This document shows, piece by piece, positions 10,218-18,261 of a DNA stretch of 64,000 nucleotides; position 1 is the stretch's first letter; each line of letters opens with the position of its first letter. Made by a program: the position numbers and the translations under genes. Origin of the DNA: Anaerolineaceae bacterium (GTDB lineage Bacteria > Chloroflexota > Anaerolineae > Anaerolineales > Anaerolineaceae); contig JAURZL010000015.1 in assembly GCA_030653365.1 (NCBI GenBank), positions 124,001-188,000 of the forward strand, read 5' to 3'. Below the pieces are notes generated by a model. It was not told the origin of the DNA, made no database searches, and worked only from the letters and a program-made list of their open reading frames with translations.

Positions 10218-10970
10218 TCAAATAGAAAAGTCTTCTCCTAACCAGATACCGTCGACTGGCGCGTGGATATTAGCCGGGTGTTTTCCATTTCCGTTTTCCG
10301 GAAGATCCATTATTGGGTGGGTATGAGAAAAAACTTCTATTTTCGATTCCATTTTTTGCATTCGTTCCAAAATCGCCTCGATCGTTTTTCCGATTGTGTC
10401 GGGTAATAAATCATGGTGAAGATCCGGTGCACTAGTCACCGCCTGATGGGATCGTTTCACTATCTGTCCGGGAACTCCAACGACAACTGAATTGGCAGGA
10501 ACAGGATTTACAACCACAGCATTGGCACCTACCCGACTGCTATTTCCAATTTCAATTGCTCCTAGAACCTTAGCACCAGCACCAATGACGACATTATCCA
10601 GAATCGTTGGATGACGTTTGCCTTTCTCCGTGCTGACTCCACCGAGAGTGACTCCATGATAAAGGGTGACGTTTTCTCCAACTTCTGCTGTTTCACCAAT
10701 AACAACGCCCATTCCATGGTCAATGAAAAACCCATTTCCAATAATTGCACCAGGATGAATCTCAATGCCTGTCAGGAATCTTGTCAATTGAGATATCGAT
10801 CTGGCGATTAGAAATAGTTTCTTTGACCAAAACCAATGAGCTATTCGATGTGACCATACTGCATGTAAACCTGAATAAAGCAGAATAATTTCAAGTTTAT
10901 TTCTTGCAGCTGGATCCCTGCTCAACACAGCATTTAAATCTGATTGGAAAATTAATAACCATTTTTTCAT
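10218..10970 (-). CDS. cysE: Serine O-acetyltransferase
   Basis: Makes O-acetylserine from serine and acetyl-CoA, the first step of cysteine synthesis. The 250-residue protein has the N-terminal helical part (about 1-70) and a left-handed beta-helix of hexapeptide repeats ([30 protein letters not shown]...YHGVTLGG), with the catalytic His residues in IDHGMG and LYHGVTL. A ~70-residue tail extends past the helix. It lies 10 bases downstream of cysK and so is controlled by the same leader. Confidence 0.96.
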   Translation of the reverse strand: MKKWLLIFQSDLNAVLSRDPAARNKLEIILLYSGLHAVWSHRIAHWFWSKKLFLIARSISQLTRFLTGIEIHPGAIIGNGFFIDHGMGVVIGETAEVGENVTLYHGVTLGGVSTEKGKRHPTILDNVVIGAGAKVLGAIEIGNSSRVGANAVVVNPVPANSVVVGVPGQIVKRSHQAVTSAPDLHHDLLPDTIGKTIEAILERMQKMESKIEVFSHTHPIMDLPENGNGKHPANIHAPVDGIWLGEDFSI

Positions 10971-10980
10971 TTTTACTCAC

Positions 10981-11913
10981 TTAATCCTGAAGGTTTTCAT
11001 ATAACGGAGTGCTTAAATACCGTTCACCAAATGATGGAATGATTACCACGATTCGTTTTCCGATTGCCTCTGGTCTTCTGGCGATTTGTAATGCAGCCCA
11101 GGTAGCTGCACCGGAAGAAATACCAACCAATAAACCTTCCTGAGATGCCATAAGCCTGGCAATTTCAAAGGCATCACTTCCGGTCACCTGTATAATTTCA
11201 TCGTAGATTTTTGTATTCAATATTTCGGGGATAAATCCAGCTCCAATCCCCATGATAGGATGTTTTCCTTTTTCTCCACCAGAAAGAATCGCAGAGTCGC
11301 TTGGTTCAACAGCGACTACCTTGATATCTGGATTATGTTTCTTCAATACCTCTCCAACGCCTGTTATGGTTCCACCTGTCCCAACGCCAGAAACAAAGTA
11401 ATCCAATTGACCATCTGTGTCATTCAAAATCTCGAGGGCAGTAGTTTTCCGATGGATCTCAGGGTTGGCAGGATTTTGAAACTGTTGCGGGATAAAGACT
11501 CGCGGATCATTCCTTGCTAACTCATTCGCCTTGTTAATTGCACCTGGCATACCTTCACTTCCTGGTGTCAATATTAATTCCGCACCAAAGGCTCTTAATA
11601 ATATTCTGCGTTCTTTTGACATCGTGTCCGGCATAATAATTTTTAATTGATAACCACGCGCAGCACAGACAAATGCAAGAGCAATACCTGTATTTCCACT
11701 TGTTGGTTCAACAATGATTGTTTCAGCATTGATGAGCCCAGTACTTTCTGCAGCGTCAATCATTGCAACTCCGATTCGGTCTTTCACGGAATGTGCAGGG
11801 TTGAAATATTCTAATTTAGCCAGAACTTCAGCGTTTAAACCCTCAGTTAATCGATTTAACCGTACCAAAGGTGTATTTCCAATCAATTCTGTTATGTTAT
11901 TCGCAATTCTCAT
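10981..11913 (-). CDS. cysK: Cysteine synthase (O-acetylserine sulfhydrylase)
   Basis: PLP enzyme forming cysteine from O-acetylserine and sulfide. It shows [15 protein letters not shown], the PLP lysine in [11 protein letters not shown], the substrate loop [12 protein letters not shown] and the phosphate-binding [11 protein letters not shown] start it at 11913 ([12 protein letters not shown], 310 residues) because GGAG lies 6 bases upstream; an ATG at 11925 is in frame but has no ribosome site. First structural gene of cysK-cysE, behind a structured leader with a Cys-containing leader peptide. Confidence 0.96.
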   Translation of the reverse strand: MRIANNITELIGNTPLVRLNRLTEGLNAEVLAKLEYFNPAHSVKDRIGVAMIDAAESTGLINAETIIVEPTSGNTGIALAFVCAARGYQLKIIMPDTMSKERRILLRAFGAELILTPGSEGMPGAINKANELARNDPRVFIPQQFQNPANPEIHRKTTALEILNDTDGQLDYFVSGVGTGGTITGVGEVLKKHNPDIKVVAVEPSDSAILSGGEKGKHPIMGIGAGFIPEILNTKIYDEIIQVTGSDAFEIARLMASQEGLLVGISSGAATWAALQIARRPEAIGKRIVVIIPSFGERYLSTPLYENLQD

Positions 11914-11939
11914 TTTATTCTCCATGTTTTTAAAAAAAT

Positions 11940-12054
11940 ACAGTCATCCGTTTCAGGTGTGAAAGTAAAAAAAGCGGGGCTTGGTTCCGCTGCCTGAGTA
12001 GATGACTGTTAATCTATCTTTTTTTCAGGCGACGGCTAGAAAAAGCCCCGCCTT
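11940..12054 (-). promoter_or_regulatory. Attenuator-like leader RNA of cysK-cysE
   Basis: Three complementary segment pairs occur on the minus strand: A AAGGCGGGGCTT (12054-12043) with A' AAGCCCCGC (11982-11974), followed at once by seven Ts; B GCCTGA (12030-12025) with B' TCAGGC (11997-11992), extended by CCG/CGG; and C ACAGTCATC (12009-12001) with C' GATGACTGT (11948-11940), followed by ATTTTTTT. A/A' and B/B' nest, while C/C' crosses them, so the two T-run-backed stems cannot easily coexist. A overlaps codons 8-12 of the upstream Cys-containing leader peptide, the layout of ribosome-mediated attenuation. Which fold terminates cannot be settled by eye. Confidence 0.65.
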
Positions 12055-12077
12055 ATACACATGCAATTCAACACCAT
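12036..12077 (-). CDS. Candidate Cys-sensing leader peptide (MVLNCMCIRRGFF)
   Basis: A 13-codon frame, ATG to TAG, lies between the cysK promoter and the attenuator stems. It has a good ribosome site (TTTGGAGATTTATG) and Cys codons TGC and TGT at positions 5 and 7. Its 3' half forms segment A of the downstream RNA structure, so a ribosome stalled at the Cys codons would cover that segment. Two Cys codons in a 13-residue peptide directly in front of the cysteine-synthesis genes is the expected signature of attenuation by Cys-tRNA level. It is too short for homology; support is positional and structural. Confidence 0.65.
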   Translation of the reverse strand: MVLNCMCIRRGFF

Positions 12078-12107
12078 AAATCTCCAAAATATGACTAATA
12101 TTATCCT

Positions 12108-12135
12108 ATTATATGATTAATAATTGTAATGTCAA
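12108..12135 (-). promoter_or_regulatory. Consensus sigma70-type promoter of cysK-cysE
   Basis: On the minus strand a perfect TTGACA (12135-12130) and a perfect TATAAT (12113-12108) are separated by 16 bases. Transcription should begin near 12101, about 24 bases before the leader-peptide ATG and 190 bases before cysK. The remaining bases to 12271 are AT-rich; a TATAAT on the plus strand at 12154-12159 may serve the divergent membrane-protein gene. Confidence 0.85.
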
Positions 12136-12271
12136 GTGTGGTCAGGTTAGTTGTATAATTTTTGTATAAAAATTTGCAACTTCTTTCTAAATTTTACGTA
12201 TTAATATTGAATATTTTCAAAACATTTTATTAAAACCTGAATAAATAAAGGTTAGAACTTGAGAGGTAATG

Positions 12272-12913
12272 ATGATTGTAAAAAATAATTGGCGTCTTCT
12301 TTTAGGTGGTCTATTAGTTCTGGTCGGTATAGCTGCGTTGCTTGATTCATTGAGTATTATCCCGTTTGGGGGATTGTTGTGGGGGACACTATTTGGCTTG
12401 GGTGGCTTGGCGTTTATTGTCTATTTGCTTCAAAATCGTCAGGCCTGGTGGGCTATTATTCCTGGTGTGGTTCTGATTGGTCTGGGTATTGTGATACTCA
12501 TTTCATCATTATTCCCAAATTTCCAGGGTGAAGTTGGTGGTTTTATCTTCTTCGCTGCTATCAGTTTGGCTTTTATCATTGTCTATGTGATGAACAATCG
12601 GTTCTGGTGGGCAATCATTCCTGCTGGAGTGATGGCGTCATTAGCATTAACAATACTTGTGGAAGGCTTAACAAACTTTGATGGTGGTGGCATCTTGCTT
12701 TTGGGTATGGCGGTTACTTTTGCTTTGCTGACGGTACTACCAGGCATGACCGGAAATCGACAATGGCCATTAATCCCAGCTGGTATCTTGTTTGTTGTCA
12801 GTATGTTTGCTTTATTCGAGAAATTTGATTTAACTAACCTGATATGGGCTGTTATTCTCATAGCAGGCGGTTCATTTCTTGTGGTCAGATCACTTTTACA
12901 AAGAAATAAATAG
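12272..12913 (+). CDS. Multi-spanning membrane protein of unknown function
   Basis: A 213-residue, almost entirely hydrophobic protein with about seven to eight membrane segments, made of recurring units in which a short loop ends in WWAIIP or WPLIPAG before the next helix (QAWWAIIPGVVLIGLG, RFWWAIIPAGVMASLA, RQWPLIPAGILFVVS). This internal repetition resembles DUF5668/LiaF-type transmembrane modules. GAGAGG lies upstream; the second of two adjacent ATGs (12272) has the better spacing. It is 11 bases before the next gene, which carries the same kind of module with a soluble domain, so the two probably form one operon. Confidence 0.72.
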   Translation: MIVKNNWRLLLGGLLVLVGIAALLDSLSIIPFGGLLWGTLFGLGGLAFIVYLLQNRQAWWAIIPGVVLIGLGIVILISSLFPNFQGEVGGFIFFAAISLAFIIVYVMNNRFWWAIIPAGVMASLALTILVEGLTNFDGGGILLLGMAVTFALLTVLPGMTGNRQWPLIPAGILFVVSMFALFEKFDLTNLIWAVILIAGGSFLVVRSLLQRNK

Positions 12914-12924
12914 GTGGAGGAAGT

Positions 12925-13995
12925 ATGGAACAAAACTCTAACATCAAAGTAGAAAAAAGAAACCGAAGCATCTTTTTTCCATTATTAATCGTATTTATTG
13001 GAATTTACTTGCTGCTTTCAAATTTAAATATGATACCTGGAGGTGGATGGAATTTATTGGTTCGGTTTTGGCCTGTCATTTTCATCCTGGGGAGCATCGA
13101 TGATCTCTTGAATCAGAAATGGGTTGGTGCAGTAATAAATTTCAGTCTGGGATTCATTCTTGTACTAGCGAATTTTGGTTTCTTTTCCATGAGCTCCTGG
13201 CAAATCATTATTAATTACTGGCCAGTTTTGATTATTGCTTTGGGACTGGAGATAATTCTTCGAGGTCGATCGGTTGTTACTTCATTAATTGGGATTGCTT
13301 TTGCTGGTTTGTTAGTCTTTGGATTGGTTTCGTTCGCGATAAAAGGACCATTAACAAAAGATGCGAATTCTCATTTAATTGAATATGGAAAGCAGGGGAT
13401 TACAAATGTTGAATTAACAATTAAACCTCTGGTTGGAAATTTGGTAATCAAGTCTGGAGAGTCAACCAATCAACTTGTGACGGGTGAAATTCAAGTATCA
13501 GGGGATGAACATTTGGTTAAAGAATCCGAAATACTCAATGGAGAACAGAAAATTACTTTAGCGAGTTCCGGAAATGTGATGCTACCTTCTCGCAATGTGC
13601 AAAATGGTTATCCATGGTATTTAGCCTTAAATTCTGAAATTCCATTCTCCTTAACGATCGAGCAAATCATTGGCATTCAAAAGTTGTTGTTGTCAGAATT
13701 GAATATTGATGCTTTAGATGCAATGTTAGTTATAGGGACAATGGAAGTTGTCCTTCCTGAAGAAGAATTCCTGGCAGCAAACCTGGAATGTATCATTGGC
13801 GAGATGGTCATCAGAATTCCAGAAGGTATGGAAGTCCGAATTGAGTTGGATTCAGGTATGACCGGTGTTTCTCTGGATGATGGGTTTATTAAAGAAGGGA
13901 ATTTGATCTATTCAACCGGAGCAAAAACAAAGGATGTAACCGTGTTGAAAGTCAATCTTCCGATGGGATCACTGAAAGTTCTTTCTCAACCATAA
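12925..13995 (+). CDS. DUF5668/LiaF-like membrane protein with extracytoplasmic beta domain
   Basis: A 356-residue protein with a basic N-terminus, about four to five membrane segments (about 17-140; FFPLLIVFIGIYLLLSNLNMIPGGG, WPVLIIALGLEIILRGR) and a soluble C-terminal half (about 150-356) rich in beta strands. The last part (NIDALDAMLVIGTMEVVLPEE...MVIRIPEGMEVRIELDSGMTGVSLDDGF) resembles the repeated strands of LiaF/YvqF and DUF4097-type 'toast-rack' domains, which in Firmicutes act in envelope-stress sensing. No two-component system is next to it here, so a stress role is only inferred. GGTGGAGG precedes the ATG. Confidence 0.72.
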   Translation: MEQNSNIKVEKRNRSIFFPLLIVFIGIYLLLSNLNMIPGGGWNLLVRFWPVIFILGSIDDLLNQKWVGAVINFSLGFILVLANFGFFSMSSWQIIINYWPVLIIALGLEIILRGRSVVTSLIGIAFAGLLVFGLVSFAIKGPLTKDANSHLIEYGKQGITNVELTIKPLVGNLVIKSGESTNQLVTGEIQVSGDEHLVKESEILNGEQKITLASSGNVMLPSRNVQNGYPWYLALNSEIPFSLTIEQIIGIQKLLLSELNIDALDAMLVIGTMEVVLPEEEFLAANLECIIGEMVIRIPEGMEVRIELDSGMTGVSLDDGFIKEGNLIYSTGAKTKDVTVLKVNLPMGSLKVLSQP

Positions 13996-14011
13996 ACGCC
14001 GTAATGGTCAA

Positions 14012-14047
14012 TGAAAAGGTTGTTTGGGAATTCCGAACAACCTTTTT
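14012..14047 (+). terminator. Rho-independent terminator
   Basis: An 11-bp stem (AAAAGGTTGTT / AACAACCTTTT) with a 10-base loop and a run of seven Ts follows the LiaF-like gene. Confidence 0.9.
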
Positions 14048-14123
14048 TTGATTTTGGGAACTTATTATTATCATAATCGTCTTATCAATACAAAACTTAA
14101 TTACAAATACCTTTGGAGGTAGT

Positions 14124-14837
14124 ATGAAGAAGAAAATGTTATTCATTATGTTGTTTGTTTTATTGGCAGGGATTTTAAGTTCTTGCTCAGGTGTTGCTCA
14201 AAAAGATAGTGGATTGCGATCCATGTCGGTTTCTGGAAGAGGTGAAGTGTATCTTATTCCAGATGTAGCAAATATTAATATTGGTACTCGGAGTGAAGCA
14301 GTGGATGTAGCCTCTGCATTATCTGATAATAATAAGCAAGCACAATCCATCATCGCAGTTCTTTCAGGTATGGGTATTGATCCTCTTGATATTCAAACCA
14401 CAGCATTCAATGTGTATCCTTTCCAAAACTATGGAATGGACGGATTGCCCACAGAACTTAAATATGTTGTGGAAAATACTGTGAATGTGAAAGTGCGTGA
14501 ACTAAATCGCCTCGGAGAGATATTGGATGCAGTCGTTCGCAGCGGTGCTAACCAGATCAACGGGATTTCCTTCGATGTTGAAGACCGCAAGCAAGCTGAA
14601 GCTGATGCTCGTCGACTGGCAATTCAAGATGCCACCGAAAAAGCACAAGAACTTGCTGAACTGACCGGAATAGGTTTAGGAGAATTACAGAATATCAGTG
14701 TCTATTCAAATGGCGGCCCACAACCAATTTATGACGCAAAAGGTGGTGGATACCTGGCAGCTGATTCAAGTGCACCAATCTCTGCTGGACAACTATTGAT
14801 CACAGCAGATGCAAATCTGGTCTATGCCTTGAAGTAA
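14124..14837 (+). CDS. SIMPL (DUF541) domain lipoprotein
   Basis: A 237-residue protein with a lipoprotein signal (MLFIMLFVLLAGILSSC, lipobox LSSC, Cys at about 25) and a SIMPL/DUF541 domain over most of the rest (MSVSGRGEVYLIPDVANINIGTRSEA, ADARRLAIQDATEKAQELAELTGIGLGELQNIS). Family members such as E. coli YggE and Brucella BP26 are periplasmic or surface proteins with a proposed oxidative-stress role. It follows a terminator, has its own GGAGG site, and ends with a terminator, so it is likely monocistronic. Confidence 0.9.
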   Translation: MKKKMLFIMLFVLLAGILSSCSGVAQKDSGLRSMSVSGRGEVYLIPDVANINIGTRSEAVDVASALSDNNKQAQSIIAVLSGMGIDPLDIQTTAFNVYPFQNYGMDGLPTELKYVVENTVNVKVRELNRLGEILDAVVRSGANQINGISFDVEDRKQAEADARRLAIQDATEKAQELAELTGIGLGELQNISVYSNGGPQPIYDAKGGGYLAADSSAPISAGQLLITADANLVYALK

Positions 14838-14847
14838 ACTTAAATAC

Positions 14848-14880
14848 AATGGAGGTTGAAAATTCTCAACCTCCATTTTT
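14848..14880 (+). terminator. Rho-independent terminator after the SIMPL gene
   Basis: A 12-bp perfect stem (AATGGAGGTTGA / TCAACCTCCATT) with a 6-base loop is followed by TTTG and TTTT. It separates the gene from the converging cdsA. Confidence 0.85.
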
Positions 14881-14883
14881 GTT

Positions 14884-15690
14884 TTAAAAAACCCAAATAA
14901 TCAGATAATAACTGATACAAACTGCCCAAACCCAGGTGTCAATTCGATCCATCGCGCCACCATGTCCCGGGAGTAAATTACTCGAATCTTTTAATTTAAA
15001 TTGCCGCTTAATCATACTTTCCCCCAAATCACCCATTGGAGTTATTACACTCAATACAATTCCCAGTACCAAACCATTAATCATGTTAATTGAGTCATTA
15101 AATTGATGAAATAATAATCCTACCAGGGCTCCACCTATTATTCCGGCGATAATCCCTCCATAATAACCTTCCCACGATTTTTTCGGGCTTACCCGTGGAG
15201 ACATTTTATGTTTCCCAAAACGGCTTCCAATGAAATAAGCCCCACTATCTGAAAAAGCTATGATCGAAATAGATAATAACAACCACCATTGTCCATCTGG
15301 GAGAGACATAATGGAGATAAAATAGCTTCCAATCCAACCAAAGTAAAATATACCGCTGGTGGTGAGCGCAAAGTCAATCGGGGCACTGTCCTGTCCAGCT
15401 TCATATCGCAAAGTGTGGAATGCCATCACACATAAAAACGAAACTGCTAATACGATGTCGTTGTTTTCAAAGTCAAATAAAAATCGAAATAAAAGTAACA
15501 TAAAAACCGTAATTAACAATAGTATGGTGCTTGGATTGTAACCACCTATATGATAAATAGAGGAGTATTCTCTGGCAGCCAATAAAAGAATGATGGCAAT
15601 GAAGGAAAAATAGAACCAGCCACCAAGAAAAACTGCTGGTAATCCCAGTGCCAGCAGAATAAGTGCGGTTTTTATCCGTGTTATCAACAT
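14884..15690 (-). CDS. cdsA: Phosphatidate cytidylyltransferase
   Basis: Membrane enzyme making CDP-diacylglycerol from phosphatidate and CTP, the entry to phospholipid headgroup synthesis. The 268-residue protein has about seven membrane segments and the family signature near its end (GDLGESMIKRQFKLKDSSNLLPGHGGAMDRIDT), with VSPKKSWEGYYGG before it. It is the last gene of frr-uppS-cdsA, 7 bases after uppS. Confidence 0.96.
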   Translation of the reverse strand: MLITRIKTALILLALGLPAVFLGGWFYFSFIAIILLLAAREYSSIYHIGGYNPSTILLLITVFMLLLFRFLFDFENNDIVLAVSFLCVMAFHTLRYEAGQDSAPIDFALTTSGIFYFGWIGSYFISIMSLPDGQWWLLLSISIIAFSDSGAYFIGSRFGKHKMSPRVSPKKSWEGYYGGIIAGIIGGALVGLLFHQFNDSINMINGLVLGIVLSVITPMGDLGESMIKRQFKLKDSSNLLPGHGGAMDRIDTWVWAVCISYYLIIWVF

Positions 15691-15697
15691 TCCTTGA

Positions 15698-16438
15698 TCA
15701 TTCGTCCTGACAAGGGATCACGAGACCATATCTACGTTCCCTTTGGCCATAATTGATGATAGCTTTTTGTAATTCATCACGATTAAAATCTGGCCATAAA
15801 GTCGGGGTGATATACCATTCAGCATAAGCAGACTGCCAAATTAAAAAGTTGCTAATTCTCATCTCTCCTGATGTTCGGATGATCAAATCGGGATCTGGTA
15901 TTCCTTTTGTAAAAAGATAGTTGCTGACTACATCATCGCAAACTTCTTCCGCTTTGAGTCCATCATCAATGATACGTTTGATGGCACAAACAATCTCATC
16001 GCGGCCGCCATAATTCCAGGCTATACAAACGGTAAGCTTTTTATTATGTTTAGTAAGATAAATTGATTTTTCAACTTTTTCTTGTAAAACCGGATCAAGT
16101 CTTTCGAGTCTTCCGATATGGACTAATTGAACACCCTGTTCATTGAGCTCATCCAATTCCTGATCGATCACTTCTTCAAGAATGTGCATCAAACCGTCCA
16201 CTTCATCTGCAGGTCGTCCCCAATTTTCTGTTGAAAACGCATAAATTGTTAGATAATGTATACCGAATTCAACACAAGCTTTAATGATTTCACGAAGATT
16301 TTCAGTACCAGCGCGATGACCAGCCAGGCGAGGTAAACCACGTTTTTGTGCCCAACGACCGTTCCCATCCATAATGATAGCAATGTGGGCAGGGATGTTC
16401 ATGGGTGATTCTTCTGATGTGGTAAGTTTCGACTCCAT
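15698..16438 (-). CDS. uppS: Isoprenyl transferase (undecaprenyl diphosphate synthase)
   Basis: Condenses isopentenyl diphosphate units in cis configuration to form the C55-type lipid carrier for wall and glycan synthesis. It has the catalytic HIAIIMDGNGRWAQKRG (Asp in MDGNGRWA), GHRAG, YAFSTENWGRP and the C-terminal DLIIRTSGEMRISNFLIWQSAYAE. The frame gives 246 residues; the first ~12 are not conserved and a start at Met13 is possible. It lies 7 bases after frr and 7 before cdsA. Confidence 0.96.
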   Translation of the reverse strand: MESKLTTSEESPMNIPAHIAIIMDGNGRWAQKRGLPRLAGHRAGTENLREIIKACVEFGIHYLTIYAFSTENWGRPADEVDGLMHILEEVIDQELDELNEQGVQLVHIGRLERLDPVLQEKVEKSIYLTKHNKKLTVCIAWNYGGRDEIVCAIKRIIDDGLKAEEVCDDVVSNYLFTKGIPDPDLIIRTSGEMRISNFLIWQSAYAEWYITPTLWPDFNRDELQKAIINYGQRERRYGLVIPCQDE

Positions 16439-16445
16439 TTATATT

Positions 16446-17003
16446 TTATACTTCCATTATTTCTTCGATTTTTCGTTCACCAATTTTATCAATTTCATTG
16501 ATAAATCGTTCGATTACTTTTTGCAATTCATCTTCAGCTCGTTTTAACTCGTCTTCAGAAATTAATTTTTCTTTTTCGAATTCCCGTAAATCTTTTATTA
16601 CATCTCTACGAACATTGCGGCAGGCGATACGAGCGTCTTCTAATCTGCCATTTGTCACTTTTCCCAAATCTCGTCTTCTTTCTTCAGTGAGTATCGGTAA
16701 GTTAAGCCTTATTATTTTTCCATCATTATTGGGGGTTAATCCAAGGTCTGAGGCAATAATTGCACGTTCAATTAGTTTAATTGTTGATGCATCGAACGGT
16801 CGAATCATTAATTGTCTGGGTTCTGGAACACTGATCGTTGATAATTGATTCAGCTGGGTTGGGACACCGTAATATTCAACCTGAAGTTTGTCAATTAATG
16901 CTGGGTGGGCACGACCAGTTCGTATTCCATTCAAATCTTCTTCCAGGCTATTAATTGCGCCTTTCATTCGTGTTTCAGCATCTTTGATTGTTTCTTTTAT
17001 CAC
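16446..17003 (-). CDS. frr: Ribosome recycling factor
   Basis: Splits post-termination ribosomes together with EF-G. The 185 residues match family length, with RTGRAHPALIDKLQVEYYG, TISVPEPRQLMIRPFD and LTEERRRDLGK. The start is GTG with AGGAGG upstream. In most bacteria frr follows pyrH; here it heads frr-uppS-cdsA about 9 kb from pyrH on the same strand. Confidence 0.97.
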   Translation of the reverse strand: MIKETIKDAETRMKGAINSLEEDLNGIRTGRAHPALIDKLQVEYYGVPTQLNQLSTISVPEPRQLMIRPFDASTIKLIERAIIASDLGLTPNNDGKIIRLNLPILTEERRRDLGKVTNGRLEDARIACRNVRRDVIKDLREFEKEKLISEDELKRAEDELQKVIERFINEIDKIGERKIEEIMEV

Positions 17004-17146
17004 GACATCCTCCTAAAAAATAATATCTACTTAGACACATTCTTTAATTTTAACGTATTTTTGAAATTGGAAATAAAAATATACCCATAAATAATAGCTA
17101 ACCAATTAAGAATACAACATTTTTTTTATTTTACCTAATTTCCCTC

Positions 17147-17190
17147 TTGACAAAAGAAGAATATTTGTTCTATAATAGAACAAATATTCT
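17147..17190 (+). promoter_or_regulatory. Perfect promoter with a palindromic operator around the -10 box
   Basis: TTGACA (17147-17152) and TATAAT (17171-17176), both perfect, are 18 bases apart. The arms AGAATATTTGTTC (17158-17170) and GAACAAATATTCT (17178-17190) are exact 13-bp inverted repeats around the 7-base centre TATAATA, which contains the -10 box. Each arm contains a one-mismatch version (GAAT-N4-GTTC, GAAC-N4-ATTC) of the LexA box GAAC-N4-GTTC known from Gram-positive bacteria. A repressor bound here would block the promoter completely. GGAGG follows directly, then the ATG at 17202. Confidence 0.85.
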
Positions 17191-17201
17191 GGAGGATTAA
17201 A

Positions 17202-18011
17202 ATGACAAACGCTATCTTTCATCCCACCATATTAAAAAAGGATGTTTACCAAAAAGAATGTCACAGGGAAAAACAAGCCAAAAGTAACGTCACAGATTTT
17301 ACATTTGAGGAATTGATAAATCTGTTTCCCAATATTCCGGAAACAACTGCAATTTTAGGGAAAATAGGGAGTATGCCAATATTGTTTGATCTTGATGACC
17401 CTCGTCCTGGTTCTGTATTAATCGTAAATGATCATTTGCCTTCCATTCGAAAATTTATGACAGTAATTATGAATTCACTGGCTTCTTTTTCTCAACCCAC
17501 CAGTTTTCAATTCATCACCATCAGTCATTATCCCGAAAAGTGGATGGAATTAATTCAAGAATTTGATCCTCAGTTTACTTATTGTGCTGGCGTTTCGGGT
17601 GATTATGAAAGCAGTGCTGAGGACTGGATCATGTATCTTGCCAAAAAAGCAGAAGACCGACATTCCGGTAGAAATAATGGTCCCGCAGCTATTTTGTTTT
17701 TAGATGATTTCGATCTGGTTGATTCTTTGAATATCCAGGCACGTTTGAATTTCGAGTGGTTATTAAAACATGGATCATCTTCACGAATATGGATAATATC
17801 TGGTCTGGATATTCGAAAAAACCCCCAAAAATATAACCAGATTGAGAAATTTAAAACAAGAATTTATGGGCAAATTCCTTCGAATACAGCTTCTATTAAA
17901 GGACTTGCACCAATTACTGAATTAGAACAACTTCACCCGGAGAGGAACTTTCTTACAAAAATTGGTACTAATTGGATTCGCTTTTGGGCACCAAAATTGC
18001 AAGGTAAATGA
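17202..18011 (+). CDS. Unrecognised P-loop-like protein with a degenerate Walker A region
   Basis: I do not recognise this 269-residue soluble protein as a named family. Its middle resembles the FtsK/HerA group: DLDDPRPGSVLIVNDHLPSIRKFMTV occupies the place of a Walker A strand-loop-helix but lacks GKT/S, whereas AAILFLDDFDLVD (about 165-177) is a good Walker B, followed by WIISGLD, a sensor-like strand. It may be an inactive or atypical ATPase; this is inference. It is the first gene under the palindromic promoter and is followed 13 bases later by a 77-residue protein, probably in one operon. Repression by a LexA-like regulator would suggest a DNA-damage role. Confidence 0.7.
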   Translation: MTNAIFHPTILKKDVYQKECHREKQAKSNVTDFTFEELINLFPNIPETTAILGKIGSMPILFDLDDPRPGSVLIVNDHLPSIRKFMTVIMNSLASFSQPTSFQFITISHYPEKWMELIQEFDPQFTYCAGVSGDYESSAEDWIMYLAKKAEDRHSGRNNGPAAILFLDDFDLVDSLNIQARLNFEWLLKHGSSSRIWIISGLDIRKNPQKYNQIEKFKTRIYGQIPSNTASIKGLAPITELEQLHPERNFLTKIGTNWIRFWAPKLQGK

Positions 18012-18024
18012 TTGTTGGAGGAAT

Positions 18025-18258
18025 ATGGCAACAGGAATGATTTGGTTCGATAACGACCCTCAAAAGAACATCAATGAAAAGATTCGAGTGGCTGTTCAAT
18101 ATTATCAAAACAAATTTGGCAGTCAACCAACTTTATGTTTTCTTCATCCAAAATGTCGAGGAATATTCCTCGAACCACAATCAGGAATAAAGGTTGAGTA
18201 TAATCTTGGGCTTTCTCCAGATCATATTTGGGTTGGATTGCGGCCTCTAAATGTGTAG
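18025..18258 (+). CDS. Small conserved-looking protein of unknown function
   Basis: A 77-residue soluble protein (MATGMIWFDNDPQKNINEKI...) with no signal peptide, membrane segment or recognised domain. It carries a Cys pair (TLCFLHPKC) and ends in PDHIWVGLRPLNV. The ATG at 18025 has GGAGG upstream and begins 13 bases after the preceding gene; the longer frame from 17962 overlaps that gene and is unlikely. It shares the palindromic promoter. It stops 3 bases before the converging phosphoesterase gene. Confidence 0.72.
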   Translation: MATGMIWFDNDPQKNINEKIRVAVQYYQNKFGSQPTLCFLHPKCRGIFLEPQSGIKVEYNLGLSPDHIWVGLRPLNV

Positions 18259-18261
18259 TGG

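Noticed and set aside
11940..12054. T-box or SAM-type riboswitch before cysK
   Set aside because: No T-box consensus (AGGGUGGNACCGCG) or specifier stem, and no SAM riboswitch core could be found; the Cys leader-peptide model explains the layout better.
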